Shown: positions 18,400 to 26,989 of the stretch, piece after piece
Numbering within the stretch: position 1 is the first letter of the stretch
Layout: each line of letters starts with the position of its first letter
NCBI RefSeq assembly: GCF_022458865.1
Contig: NZ_JAJNMU010000034.1
Location: 16,331-80,330, forward strand
Length of the DNA: 64,000 bases
Origin: Paenibacillus periandrae
GTDB lineage: Bacteria; Bacillota; Bacilli; Paenibacillales; NBRC-103111
Reading direction: 5' to 3'
Program-made: the position numbers and the translations under genes
The notes under the pieces: generated by a model
The model's input: only the letters and a program-made list of their open reading frames with translations
Told to the model about the DNA's origin: nothing
The model's database searches: none

Positions 18400-19095
18400 G
18401 TGGTGGGAATGGAAACGAAATTGTTGCTTGTGGAGGACGAACCGAGCATGCTGGAGGAGATGCAAACTTATTTGCAGCGTGAAGGGTTCCGGGTATTGAC
18501 CGCCTGTACCGGCAAGGAAGCGCTCCTAATTGCCCATTCTGAGCGGCCTGATCTCGTCGTGCTGGATTGGATGCTCCCCGGGAAAATCGGAATCGACGTT
18601 TGCCGCGAAATAAGGCAAACGTCACATTGCGGCATTATTATGGTTACGGCCCGATCGGATGAATCGGATAAAATCGTCGGTCTGGAAATCGGCGCGGATG
18701 ATTATTTAACGAAGCCGTTCAGCTTGCGTGAGCTCGCTTCTCGCATCCGGGCTCTACTACGCCGCCTGCGCGGACCTGAAGACAGGTCGATGTTCTTGGA
18801 AAGAGACAACTTGATCATTTCCGAGGCCAAATGTCAGGTGTTCAAAGACGGTCAGGAAGTCCAATTGACACCGACCGAGTTCAAAATTCTGTTCACGCTG
18901 GCAGCTCGTCCCGGTATCGTCTTCAGCCGTTTGCAATTGTTAAAGGCTGCTTTGGAGGATGAATACATGGGATACGAAAGAACGATGGATTCCCATATCC
19001 GGAATCTTCGCCGCAAGTTGGAAGATGATCCAGCCACTCCCCGTTATATTCAAACGGTATACGGTTTCGGTTACCGATTCGGTGAACGTTCATGA
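18400..19095 (+). CDS. OmpR-family response regulator
   Basis: 231-residue product. The receiver domain starts METKLLLVEDEPSML. The phosphoacceptor Asp is in LVVLDWMLPG, and the Thr/Lys switch residues are in MVTARSD and LTKPF. The winged-helix DNA-binding domain (LTPTEFKILFTLAARPG...RTMDSHIRNLRRKLEDDPATPRYIQTVYGFGYRF) ends the protein. The start is GTG 18400 or 18403, judged from AAGGGG at 18388-18393; ATG 18409 is the conservative alternative. Its stop overlaps the kinase start by 4 bases (ATGA). Divergent from the DUF6223 genes, which are probable targets. Confidence 0.9.
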   Translation: MVGMETKLLLVEDEPSMLEEMQTYLQREGFRVLTACTGKEALLIAHSERPDLVVLDWMLPGKIGIDVCREIRQTSHCGIIMVTARSDESDKIVGLEIGADDYLTKPFSLRELASRIRALLRRLRGPEDRSMFLERDNLIISEAKCQVFKDGQEVQLTPTEFKILFTLAARPGIVFSRLQLLKAALEDEYMGYERTMDSHIRNLRRKLEDDPATPRYIQTVYGFGYRFGERS

Positions 19096-20234
19096 AGATG
19101 ACGGTCCGCATGAAAATATTTGCTTATATGGTACTGCTCGTGCTCATTATAAGCTTCACTTTCTCTCTGACAACGCAAGTCTATACAGCCGACTTGATCG
19201 ATCAATTTCAAAGGGAACAAATCAATGCCGACTATTTGAGCGCCGCGCCCGAAGAGCAATTCGAAATCTTTAAATCTTATTTCCTTGGCAACACGCGGCT
19301 GGACGCACTGCTTCAAGCCACGCATGGCGCGCGGTTGCTCTTTTTTGGCGCGATCGGGTTGATTTTCAGTTTTTGGTTATCGGGGGTTCTGACCCACCCG
19401 CTCAAAAATCTTATAGCCGCCATAGAGCGCGTGGCGCAGGGTGACCTGAACGTCAAAGTACCTGTAGACACGAAAGATGAGTATGGAAAAGTCGCTCAAA
19501 CGTTCAATGATATGACGTTTCGCCTGCGTGAAGCCGAAGAAGCCCGAAGACGGTTGGTGGCTGATGTCGCTCACGAGCTTCGCACACCGCTGTCCGTTAT
19601 GCAGCTTAAACTGGAAAATTATCAGCAGGCCGGTCATCATATCTCGCCGGAAATGCTGCTTCGGCTTCATGACGAGGTCATCCGGCTCAACCAGCTTGTG
19701 GACGACCTTCATGTCTTATCGCTCGCCGAAGCGGGCCGGTTGTCGCTCGACCGCAAACCGCTCGATCTGATTGCACACCTGGAACGAATCGTGGATGACG
19801 TGAGATACGAAGCGGAAGAAAACGGATTGGATATTCGCCTCTGTACGAATTCAAGACCGGTTACCATGATGGTGGATGCGAGACGGATCACGCAGGTTTT
19901 CATTAATTTGCTGGCCAATGCGATTCGTTATACGCCTTGTGGAGGGAAGATTACGGTTAAAATCGAAGACTGGGTCGTTGACCGGAATGCTTTCTTTGCG
20001 TGTGTCTCGGTGATCGACACCGGCATCGGAATACCCGCGGACGAGTTGCCTCACCTATTCGATCGATTTTACCGCGTAGAAGAAGCGCGCTCGCGGCATA
20101 CAGGCGGTACGGGGCTCGGATTATCCATCGTCCATCATTTTATAAGAGCCCACGGGGGCTTCATCCGCGTTGCGAGTCAGCCTGATGAAGGTACTATATT
20201 TACCGTATATCTGCCTAAAGGCAATGAAATTTAA
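19092..20234 (+). CDS. Sensor histidine kinase
   Basis: 380 residues. N-terminal membrane helix (about 8-28), a short extracytoplasmic loop (about 30-78), a second helix (about 79-100), HAMP (about 100-155), and HisKA with the phosphorylated His in VADVAHELRTPLSVM (about 161). HATPase: N box NLLANAIRYTP, G1 DTGIGIP, G2 GGTGLGLSIV. Translationally coupled to the response regulator. The sensing loop is short, like that of intramembrane-sensing or BaeS-like kinases of Firmicutes that respond to cell-envelope stress (inference). Confidence 0.92.
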   Translation: MKMTVRMKIFAYMVLLVLIISFTFSLTTQVYTADLIDQFQREQINADYLSAAPEEQFEIFKSYFLGNTRLDALLQATHGARLLFFGAIGLIFSFWLSGVLTHPLKNLIAAIERVAQGDLNVKVPVDTKDEYGKVAQTFNDMTFRLREAEEARRRLVADVAHELRTPLSVMQLKLENYQQAGHHISPEMLLRLHDEVIRLNQLVDDLHVLSLAEAGRLSLDRKPLDLIAHLERIVDDVRYEAEENGLDIRLCTNSRPVTMMVDARRITQVFINLLANAIRYTPCGGKITVKIEDWVVDRNAFFACVSVIDTGIGIPADELPHLFDRFYRVEEARSRHTGGTGLGLSIVHHFIRAHGGFIRVASQPDEGTIFTVYLPKGNEI

Positions 20235-20563
20235 AAAAATTGACAACTCCGGCGCAGAAACATGTAGGAATTCCTCTTTACGATTGTCCCTGGGATCCGG
20301 TGTGCATATGCTGCTCATGATGATTATCGAAGCGATATTTATCAACCCTTATGCAGCCCCTAAAAGCCGACCAACCATGCTAATAGAGGGGGCAAGTAAA
20401 AGTCCACTTGTCCGAGTTTGATTCGGTTACCTCAATATTGCTGCAGCCACACTAACAACAGTTTAAGGACTACATACCCTAGTCCGCTGATCCGGACTGA
20501 TTGTGACTTTACTGGGTTGGCATCTGATCAGTCTTCATTTGTGTTAAAGAAGAAAAAATTCAA

Positions 20564-20677
20564 ATGGCTCTTACTTATTACAATGCACTTCGAGACAAGT
20601 TTCTTCTCGAATGGAAAGATTATAAGAATTATCGAACAACCCACATCGTTTCCATAGATGCTTTATCCGAGGAATGA
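20564..20677 (+). pseudogene. Unrecognised C-terminal gene fragment
   Basis: A 37-codon frame, MALTYYNALRDKFLLEWKDY... ending IDALSEE, is protein-like in composition but has no ribosome binding site or complete domain. It stands in an otherwise gene-poor stretch (20235-20847). Family not identified. Confidence 0.3.
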
Positions 20678-20847
20678 GCGTGAAAGGGCACTTTTATTGA
20701 ACCGAGCGGCTGAATGTGATTCTAGAACATCTGAATAATCATTTTTCAACCCTTTTGTCGATTAATGGGTTTCCCATTCGTCGTTATGGTAAGGGAAGAG
20801 TTAATGCAGCTTATACAGCTCTCTAAATTTTTCAACTACAAGTAGGG

Positions 20848-20985
20848 GGAATCCTATTTATATTGATTGTAAAGGCAACAGGGTATTCGGAAGCTAGAGT
20901 CAATCAAAACCGGGAACACAACGATGAAATGATTGCGTACAGGAAGTCATTGGCCAAAGGCCGGTGCGCTCCTGAATTCTCTTCG
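20848..20985 (+). pseudogene. YCII-family (YciI-like) protein fragment
   Basis: The frame reads ILIVKATGYSEARVNQNREH followed by NDEMIAYRKSLAK, matching the opening of YCII/DGPF-domain proteins (ferredoxin-like fold, often linked to sigma factors). The normal continuation (AGVLL...) is lost to a frameshift after SLAK. AGGGGG lies just upstream. Not functional as it stands. Confidence 0.45.
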
Positions 20986-21225
20986 AGCTTTCATAATTCG
21001 ATCTCGCACTCACCGCGTCCCGCCGGAACCGGCATCCGAAGCGCCTAATTCAGAGCCTCGAACTCCGTGTTCACTCGATTAGGGTATATTCCGCTATGAG
21101 CTCTTGATCTACTGGAAAAGGGCCTGGCCGTAACTCAAGCTCCCCGCCATGAGAAGGATACGATATTCTTATTCCGGTTGATCTTGGCTGAAGCTCCTCT
21201 ACTGCACTCTGAAAAAAACAACATG

Positions 21226-21728
21226 AAATACACCACAGACAGTGAGATCGAGCTCGTCGCAAAACTCAACCCACAAATAACGCAAGGAAAGCGAAAAAAG
21301 AAGACGAATTCGAGTTTAATAAGGATACGGGCATGTATGTGTGTAAAGCCGGTCATATGGCTATTCAGAAAGCGCGGCATGGAAAGAAACAGGGAGGAAA
21401 GAGCCGAACCGATACTTACTACTTTGATATAGAACAATGCAAGAGGTGTCCGTTTAAAGAGGGATGTTACACTGAAGGGTCAAAAAGTAAATCCTATTCG
21501 GTCAGCATAAAATCTGACGAGCACAAGGAACAAATGGCTTTCCAAGAAAGCGAGTACTTCAAAGAGAAAGCGAAGGAACGATACAAAATTGAAGCGAAGA
21601 ACAGCGAACTTAAGCATAGACACGGGTATGATATAGCCACAGCCTCGGGTTTATTAGGCATGGAGATTCAAGCATCTGTGACCATATTCGCGGTTAATCT
21701 AAAGCGAATATTGAAGCTGATGATGTAA
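21226..21728 (+). pseudogene. IS1182-family transposase C-terminal remnant
   Basis: SEIELVAKLNPQITQGKRKK, then a frameshift, then GMYVCKAGHMAIQKARHGKK, the Cys cluster C-x2-C-x5-C (CKRCPFKEGC), and YKIEAKNSELKHRHGYDIA, the last catalytic Glu region of IS1182 transposases. The N-terminal half is missing. A terminator-like stem follows at 21764, as is usual at the 3' side of this family. Confidence 0.75.
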
Positions 21729-21763
21729 GAAATTAACTATACAGGTCTGTTTTAATATAAAAA

Positions 21764-21807
21764 GAGGACCCAAATTCCAAATAACTGGGAATTGAAGTCC
21801 TTTTTTT
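21764..21807 (+). terminator. Terminator at the 3' side of the IS1182 remnant
   Basis: AGGAC...AATTCC (21765-21778) pairs with GGAATT...GTCCT (21788-21801), followed by seven T. Confidence 0.65.
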
Positions 21808-21962
21808 ATGATTACTTCTATACCGATCCGAAATACTTTAAGATTTTCAGCGGCCTCGGTACAAGCCGCTTAGCTCCTTTTTCATCCACATATTTACCTT
21901 TTCCAACACATGGATCTGTCCCGATCATCAACAATTGTTACTTTTGGGACAGCCTCATTTAC

Positions 21963-22868
21963 CTATTCCTTGTACTGATCCATGCTGTCTCGCAGAAGCT
22001 GGAGCACCATATCTCTCAGAGGGGGTGGGGATAGGACCTGTACATCGGGGCCGAAGCGGATCAGTTTCCGGGCCGTAAACGGAAACTCTTCCATCGGAAC
22101 CGGGCCACTCCAATGACCGTCCGTAACCGTATAGAAAATTGGGTCGTCCTTGGCGAGGCGCGCACCAAAAGGGGAAAACCGAAGTAACACTTCGGCTGTC
22201 TCACGATTATCGGGAGTCTGCATCCACTCGGCGAGGGACGGGACTTCGAGATCAACCGTGCCAGTTCTCTTCACGTTTTGAATCCGATCCACCCGAAAGA
22301 GGAGCACCTTGTCCTCGTTACGAGCAGGCATGTACCAATAGCCGTTTTCGAAATATATGCCGAGGGGGTACAATTTGTGCTCCTTTTCTCTTTTGGCGGA
22401 CCTATAGACGATCCGGATTTCCTGCTTGGTGATCGCCGCCTCCAAAATTTCCGTCGTCCAGGGTGCAGGTTCATATAGCTGAATCATCCGGAAGGAGATG
22501 TGGCTGCGCATCTGATCGATGTTCGTCTGCACATCGGAAGGCAAGCTTCCGTAATACTGTACGGCCAGGTGGGAGCGAATCGCGTCAAACGGAAAATCGG
22601 GCACCTTTTCCAGTATTTCAAGCAACAAAAACAAGCCGAGCGCCTCGCTCCGGGTTAACTGCAACGGCGGCAGGATGCGATTCTCCAGCGCGCGGTATCC
22701 GCCATGGGCCCCTTGTTCGCTGTACAGTGGAAAACCGATTTGCTGCAGGTAATCCAGGTCGCGCTGGATGGTCCGAACCGAAACGTTAAAGCGTTCTGCC
22801 AGCTCGCGGGCCGTAAACTTCTTTCGGGAGTCGATGATCCGCATCATGATTAATCTCCGCTCGTTCAT
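21963..22868 (-). CDS. HTH plus WYL-domain transcriptional regulator (YafY-like)
   Basis: 301 residues. An N-terminal HTH_11 domain (FTARELAERFNVSVRTIQRDLDYLQ), a linker, and a WYL ligand-binding domain about residues 140-220 (KLYPLGIYFENGYWYMPARNEDKVLLFRVDRI), with a C-terminal WCX-like extension. AGGAGG lies 7 bases before the ATG. It is divergent from a broken dihydrofolate-reductase-like gene at 22943. Regulators of this type often sit beside such genes, so it probably once controlled that neighbour. The ligand is unknown. Confidence 0.88.
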   Translation of the reverse strand: MNERRLIMMRIIDSRKKFTARELAERFNVSVRTIQRDLDYLQQIGFPLYSEQGAHGGYRALENRILPPLQLTRSEALGLFLLLEILEKVPDFPFDAIRSHLAVQYYGSLPSDVQTNIDQMRSHISFRMIQLYEPAPWTTEILEAAITKQEIRIVYRSAKREKEHKLYPLGIYFENGYWYMPARNEDKVLLFRVDRIQNVKRTGTVDLEVPSLAEWMQTPDNRETAEVLLRFSPFGARLAKDDPIFYTVTDGHWSGPVPMEEFPFTARKLIRFGPDVQVLSPPPLRDMVLQLLRDSMDQYKE

Positions 22869-22942
22869 GGCATCCTCCTAAATGCGTCAATTTTTGTCGT
22901 AATTCTATTGTAACATACAGGATAGAAGGGAGCGATCAAGAA

Positions 22943-23210
22943 ATGGAAAACTCGAAAGTAGTATTGTATATTGCGGTGAGTCTGGATGGTTACACTGCCC
23001 GTTCAGACGTGTCGGTGGACTGGCTGTTGGCGTCGAAGGCGATGGCGGGGACAACGGGGATGAGAAGTTTTACGATAACATCGGCGCGCTGATCATGGGC
23101 AGGCTTACGTATGATGAGGTGCTCAAACAATCGGACGATTTCCCGTATAAAATAAGGTTGGGCAGATTCGATGAGAACCCACGCAGAAGAAATGCTTGTT
23201 GGAATTGCTC
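22943..23210 (+). pseudogene. Dihydrofolate-reductase-like (RibD C-terminal) gene, frameshifted
   Basis: MENSKVVLYIAVSLDGYTAR is the standard start of this family, with GAAGGGAG upstream. After VDWLL the frame shifts; VEGDGGDNGDEKFYDNIGAL and IMGRLTYDEVL continue in another frame, then the sequence degenerates before the usual C-terminal half. It has an intact relative at 23290. Confidence 0.7.
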
Positions 23211-23289
23211 TGACGGATAGCATCGTTAAAAAAATATCCTCTCTTATATTTATTAATATGACATAAGGTGACGAAAGGAGTAAAAAATC

Positions 23290-23844
23290 ATGAGACGAAG
23301 AATAATTTTAGATTTAGCGGTTACTTTAGATGGATTTATTGAAGGGAAAAATGGTGAAGTCGATTGGTGCATTATGGACTCTGAGCTGGGGTTTAATAAT
23401 TTTTTAAATCAAATTGATACCATTTTATATGGAAGAAAAAGCTATGATTTATGGGGACAATTTACTCCGGGAATTGAACATACGGATTCTGAAAAAGAAT
23501 TTTGGGAATTGGTTCATAGTAAAGAGAAATATGTGTTTTCCAGGACGCAAATGGGGACTGATAATAAAGCAATATTCATAAATGAGCGTATTCTTGAAGA
23601 AGTAAATGAATTAAAGAATAAGCCTGGTAAAGACATCTGGCTATATGGTGGAGCAAGTCTTATTACAACTTTTATCCATTTAGGACTTGTAGATGAATTT
23701 AGATTATCTGTTCACCCTGTGGTTTTGGGAGAAGGGAAACCGCTGTTTGTGGATATAAAACAGCGGTTGAATTTAAAAATGGTTAATACAAGAACGTTCT
23801 CCTCAGGCGTCGTACAACTAATTTATCATTTGGATGGGAACTAA
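23290..23844 (+). CDS. Dihydrofolate reductase family protein (RibD C-terminal domain)
   Basis: 184 residues, full length for the family. ILDLAVTLDGFIEGKNGEVDW, LYGRKSYDLWG, IWLYGGASLITTFIHLGLVDEFRLSVHPVVLGEGKPLF and the C-terminal SGVVQLIYH are in order, giving an NADPH-binding reductase fold. The exact substrate of these stand-alone proteins is unknown. A ribosome binding site AAAGGAG precedes the ATG. Low GC relative to the UvrA-like neighbour suggests a different origin. A long hairpin terminator follows. Confidence 0.88.
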   Translation: MRRRIILDLAVTLDGFIEGKNGEVDWCIMDSELGFNNFLNQIDTILYGRKSYDLWGQFTPGIEHTDSEKEFWELVHSKEKYVFSRTQMGTDNKAIFINERILEEVNELKNKPGKDIWLYGGASLITTFIHLGLVDEFRLSVHPVVLGEGKPLFVDIKQRLNLKMVNTRTFSSGVVQLIYHLDGN

Positions 23845-23860
23845 TTATATTTCACATTCC

Positions 23861-23928
23861 AATAAATGAAAAAGCGGCAAGTCTACGACTTTATTTTCTG
23901 GTCTTCGACCGCCGCTTATTCATTTATT
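23861..23928 (+). terminator. Long hairpin terminator
   Basis: AATAAATGAAAAAGCGGC (23861-23878) pairs with GCCGCTTATTCATTTATT (23911-23928) with one mismatch. An inner GTC..GAC stem forms the cap. Confidence 0.65.
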
Positions 23929-24112
23929 GGGTTCAGTTTAAAACTTTGTTTTCGTCCCAGTTGCTCTGGCGAGTCTCACTACATCTTTAGCCTTCCAGGT
24001 GCCGAACAAACTTTATCTGCACGGAGAACATTCGTCTAATCATGACACCTGTTGTTATGATTCTTCAGTTATACTGTGAAAGCTTAGAAAATAGAAATCG
24101 GAGGTTTAGTCT

Positions 24113-26389
24113 ATGGATGTCTATGATATCGTAATTGAAGGAGCACGCGAGAATAACCTGAAAAACGTGAATGTCCGTATACCGAAGCGAAAAATCACAG
24201 TCTTCACCGGTGTCTCGGGTTCGGGAAAATCTTCCTTGGTATTCGACACCATAGGCGCCGAAGCTCAGAGGCAGCTCAACGAGACGTTTTCCGCATTCAT
24301 CCGCAATCGGCTACCCCGGTTTAGTCAGCCGGATACCGATCTCATCGAGAACTTGTCTACGGCGGTAGTGATCGATCAGAAAAGGCTCGGTGGCAACTCC
24401 CGTTCGACGGTCGGCACGATCACGGATATTTATGCGATGCTCCGGCTACTGTTCTCCAGAATCGGTAAACCTTTTACCGGCAATTCGCATGTTTTCTCAT
24501 TTAACGACCCAGCCGGCATGTGCCCGGAATGCTCCGGAGTCGGACAGGTGGTGCAGTTCGATGTGGACAAGCTGCTTGACAGGTCCAAATCGCTGAATGA
24601 AGGCGCAATCCTGTTCCCCGTATTTAAAGTAGGAAGTTGGTACTTGAATACGTATACTCATTCCGGCTTGTTCGACAACAACAAGCGGCTCGTCGACTAT
24701 ACGCCGGCAGACTGGGATACCCTCCTACACGGCAAAGAAAGCAAGATCGTATACCGAACCAAAGGCGGCGATATTGAATCGGATTACGAAGGTCTGCTGC
24801 CCAAGCTCACCCGCCTGTATTTAAAACGGGACAGCAGTGAGCTGTCAGATGCCAAACGCGAAACCATTGACCGCTTTCTATCCATTAGGGAGTGTAACCT
24901 TTGCGGGGGAAGCCGGCTTAATCAAGTGGCCTTGGGCTGCCGGATTAACGGATACAACATAGCCCAATGCGCGGGTATGGAGATTGGAGAGCTAATACGT
25001 ATGATCGAATCCATTCGGGAACCCGTTGCCGGCCCGATGATTGACGGGATTCTGACCAGGCTGAACCATCTGGTCTCCATCGGTCTGGAGTATTTGAGTC
25101 TGGACCGAAAGACCGCAACTTTGTCGGGCGGGGAATCGCAGCGCATCAAGATGGTCCGTCATCTGAGCAGCAGTCTTACCGACATGATCTACATCTTCGA
25201 CGAGCCGAGCGTCGGGCTGCATCCGCGGGATGTCCATCGTCTGAACGGTATGCTGCGCCAGCTCCGGGACAAAGGGAATACCATACTCGTCGTCGAACAT
25301 GACCGCGAAGTCATGGAGATCGCCGATTACATCATCGATGTCGGACCTCGTGCGGGAACCCGCGGCGGTGAAATCGTCTACGAAGGCGACTTTGCGGGCT
25401 TGCTCCGCGCGGATACCTTGACAGGACGGTACTTGAAGAAAAGTCTGCCTTTGAAAACTTCAACCAGGGTGCCCAAGGGTCGGATGACCGTAGCCGTCGT
25501 CAGCCTGCACAATCTGAATGATGTGACAGTCGATATACCCGTCGGTGTGCTGACCGTGGTAACGGGAGTAGCCGGCTCAGGCAAAAGTACGCTGATTAAC
25601 GGAGCATTCCTGCCGTCGCAACCGGAAGCGATTGTCATTGATCAGACGGCCGTGGGCACGTCCATCCGCTCCAATCCGGCTACCTACACGGGGATGATGG
25701 ACGAGATCCGCCGACTGTTCGCAGCAGCCAACAAGGTGAGCGCTTCCCTGTTCAGCTTCAACTCCAAGGGAGCCTGTTCCAACTGTCAGGGTCTTGGGAT
25801 GATCTACACGGATTTGGCCTTTCTCGAGCCGGTAAGGACGACATGTGAAATTTGCGCGGGCAAGCGGTTCAGCGATGAAGTGTTGCAGTATAAGCTGAAC
25901 GGAAAATCCATCAGCGACGTCCTCGCTATGACGGTACGGGAAGCTTCGGCATTCTTCAGTGGAAAGGAACTGCTCCGTCAAATGCGGACGCTTGAGGATG
26001 TGGGACTCGGATACGTAACGCTGGGCCAGCCTCTGAGCACCTTGTCGGGCGGGGAATGCCAGCGCATCAAATTGGCCGGGGAACTTCACAAGGAAGGCAG
26101 TCTCTATGTATTGGACGAGCCGACAACCGGACTGCATATGTCCGATATCTCTCGTCTGATGGACATTATGAACCGCTTGGTCGACGGGGGCAACACGGTG
26201 GTGGTCATCGAGCACAATCTGGATGTGATTAAGAGCGCGGATTGGATTATTGACATGGGTCCCGAAGGTGGCCATCGGGGTGGCCGAATTGTATTCGAAG
26301 GCACTCCAGTCCATCTTGCTGCTGCCGAGCATTCCATAACAGGGGCGTATTTGCGCAAAGCAGAAACTGGCCAGGGAGCATCTTCCTGA
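24113..26389 (+). CDS. UvrA-like ABC ATPase, short form (UvrA2-type, drug-resistance associated)
   Basis: 758 residues against about 940 for housekeeping UvrA. Two ABC modules: Walker A GVSGSGKSS (about 34-42) and GVAGSGKST (about 488-496); signatures LSGGESQRI and LSGGECQRI; Walker B IYIFDEPSVGLHP and LYVLDEPTTGLH. Zinc-type Cys pairs are CPECSGVG, CNLCGGS, CSNCQGLG and CEICAGKR. The UvrB-binding region appears shortened or absent, as in UvrA2/DrrC-like proteins linked to resistance against DNA-binding drugs. The ribosome binding site is GGAGG. Higher GC than its neighbours. It stands alone, so the DNA-repair or efflux-independent resistance role is inferred from the family. Confidence 0.88.
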   Translation: MDVYDIVIEGARENNLKNVNVRIPKRKITVFTGVSGSGKSSLVFDTIGAEAQRQLNETFSAFIRNRLPRFSQPDTDLIENLSTAVVIDQKRLGGNSRSTVGTITDIYAMLRLLFSRIGKPFTGNSHVFSFNDPAGMCPECSGVGQVVQFDVDKLLDRSKSLNEGAILFPVFKVGSWYLNTYTHSGLFDNNKRLVDYTPADWDTLLHGKESKIVYRTKGGDIESDYEGLLPKLTRLYLKRDSSELSDAKRETIDRFLSIRECNLCGGSRLNQVALGCRINGYNIAQCAGMEIGELIRMIESIREPVAGPMIDGILTRLNHLVSIGLEYLSLDRKTATLSGGESQRIKMVRHLSSSLTDMIYIFDEPSVGLHPRDVHRLNGMLRQLRDKGNTILVVEHDREVMEIADYIIDVGPRAGTRGGEIVYEGDFAGLLRADTLTGRYLKKSLPLKTSTRVPKGRMTVAVVSLHNLNDVTVDIPVGVLTVVTGVAGSGKSTLINGAFLPSQPEAIVIDQTAVGTSIRSNPATYTGMMDEIRRLFAAANKVSASLFSFNSKGACSNCQGLGMIYTDLAFLEPVRTTCEICAGKRFSDEVLQYKLNGKSISDVLAMTVREASAFFSGKELLRQMRTLEDVGLGYVTLGQPLSTLSGGECQRIKLAGELHKEGSLYVLDEPTTGLHMSDISRLMDIMNRLVDGGNTVVVIEHNLDVIKSADWIIDMGPEGGHRGGRIVFEGTPVHLAAAEHSITGAYLRKAETGQGASS

Positions 26390-26559
26390 CGGGATACACG
26401 GGCATATTCCGAAACGTCTTTATCTGTAAGGCACTCGATAACGATTTTAATCTGCGTAGACTTGAGCAGTATTTGTCGATTGCATGGGACAGTGATGCAA
26501 CATCTTTTGTCACGAAATCCGATTTGTGTGATGATCTCCAATCAAGAGTCGACGAAGTA

Positions 26560-26781
26560 TCCACGGTTCCCATTATCAGACAAACCAAGTACCTCAACAA
26601 CATGGTAGAGCAAGATCACCGGTTTTATACAAAAATTATCAGTCCCATACATGGTTTCAAATCGTTCCGGACTGCTTTCAGCATTAAAGGGAATCAAGGC
26701 CATGTATATGATCAGAAAAGGATAGACCGAATGTACTCATCATTCGTTTGTCCTTTCAACAGTTGAACTGATTCATGTACT
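26560..26781 (+). pseudogene. IS6-family transposase C-terminal fragment
   Basis: IIRQTKYLNNMVEQDHRF and FKSFRTAFSIKG (with a frame change to ALKGIKAMYMIRKG) match the C-terminal DDE-Glu region also present in the IS6 copy at 51.2-51.5 kb. The N-terminal part is absent. Confidence 0.65.
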
Positions 26782-26930
26782 ATTTGGATTGGCAACATAG
26801 TCAAACCAAGTTCTCTTGACCGCACCATACTTACATACCCGAAAAGCCTTGAATAGCAAGGATTATTTTCTTTTATTCCAAATTTGGGCGGTATTGTTTT
26901 TCTCTTCTTCAACAATTTCTTTTTTAATTG

Positions 26931-26957
26931 TGTCACATTCCGCCTCCCTTCCCCGTC
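26931..26957 (+). promoter_or_regulatory. ECF41-type promoter (P0) of the FAD oxidoreductase-sigma operon
   Basis: TGTCACA (26931-26937), exactly 16 bases, then CGTC (26954-26957). This is the published ECF41 consensus (TGTCACA and CGTC). It lies 33 bases upstream of the ATG at 26990 in an operon that encodes an ECF41 sigma factor, so it is probably autoregulatory. Confidence 0.75.
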
Positions 26958-26989
26958 ATACGGGTACAAAATCGAAAGGGATGATTCCG

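Noticed and set aside
25577..26603. Minus-strand ORFs up to 251 codons opposite the UvrA-like gene
   Set aside because: GC-rich coding sequence gives long antisense frames; the plus strand carries clear ABC motifs.
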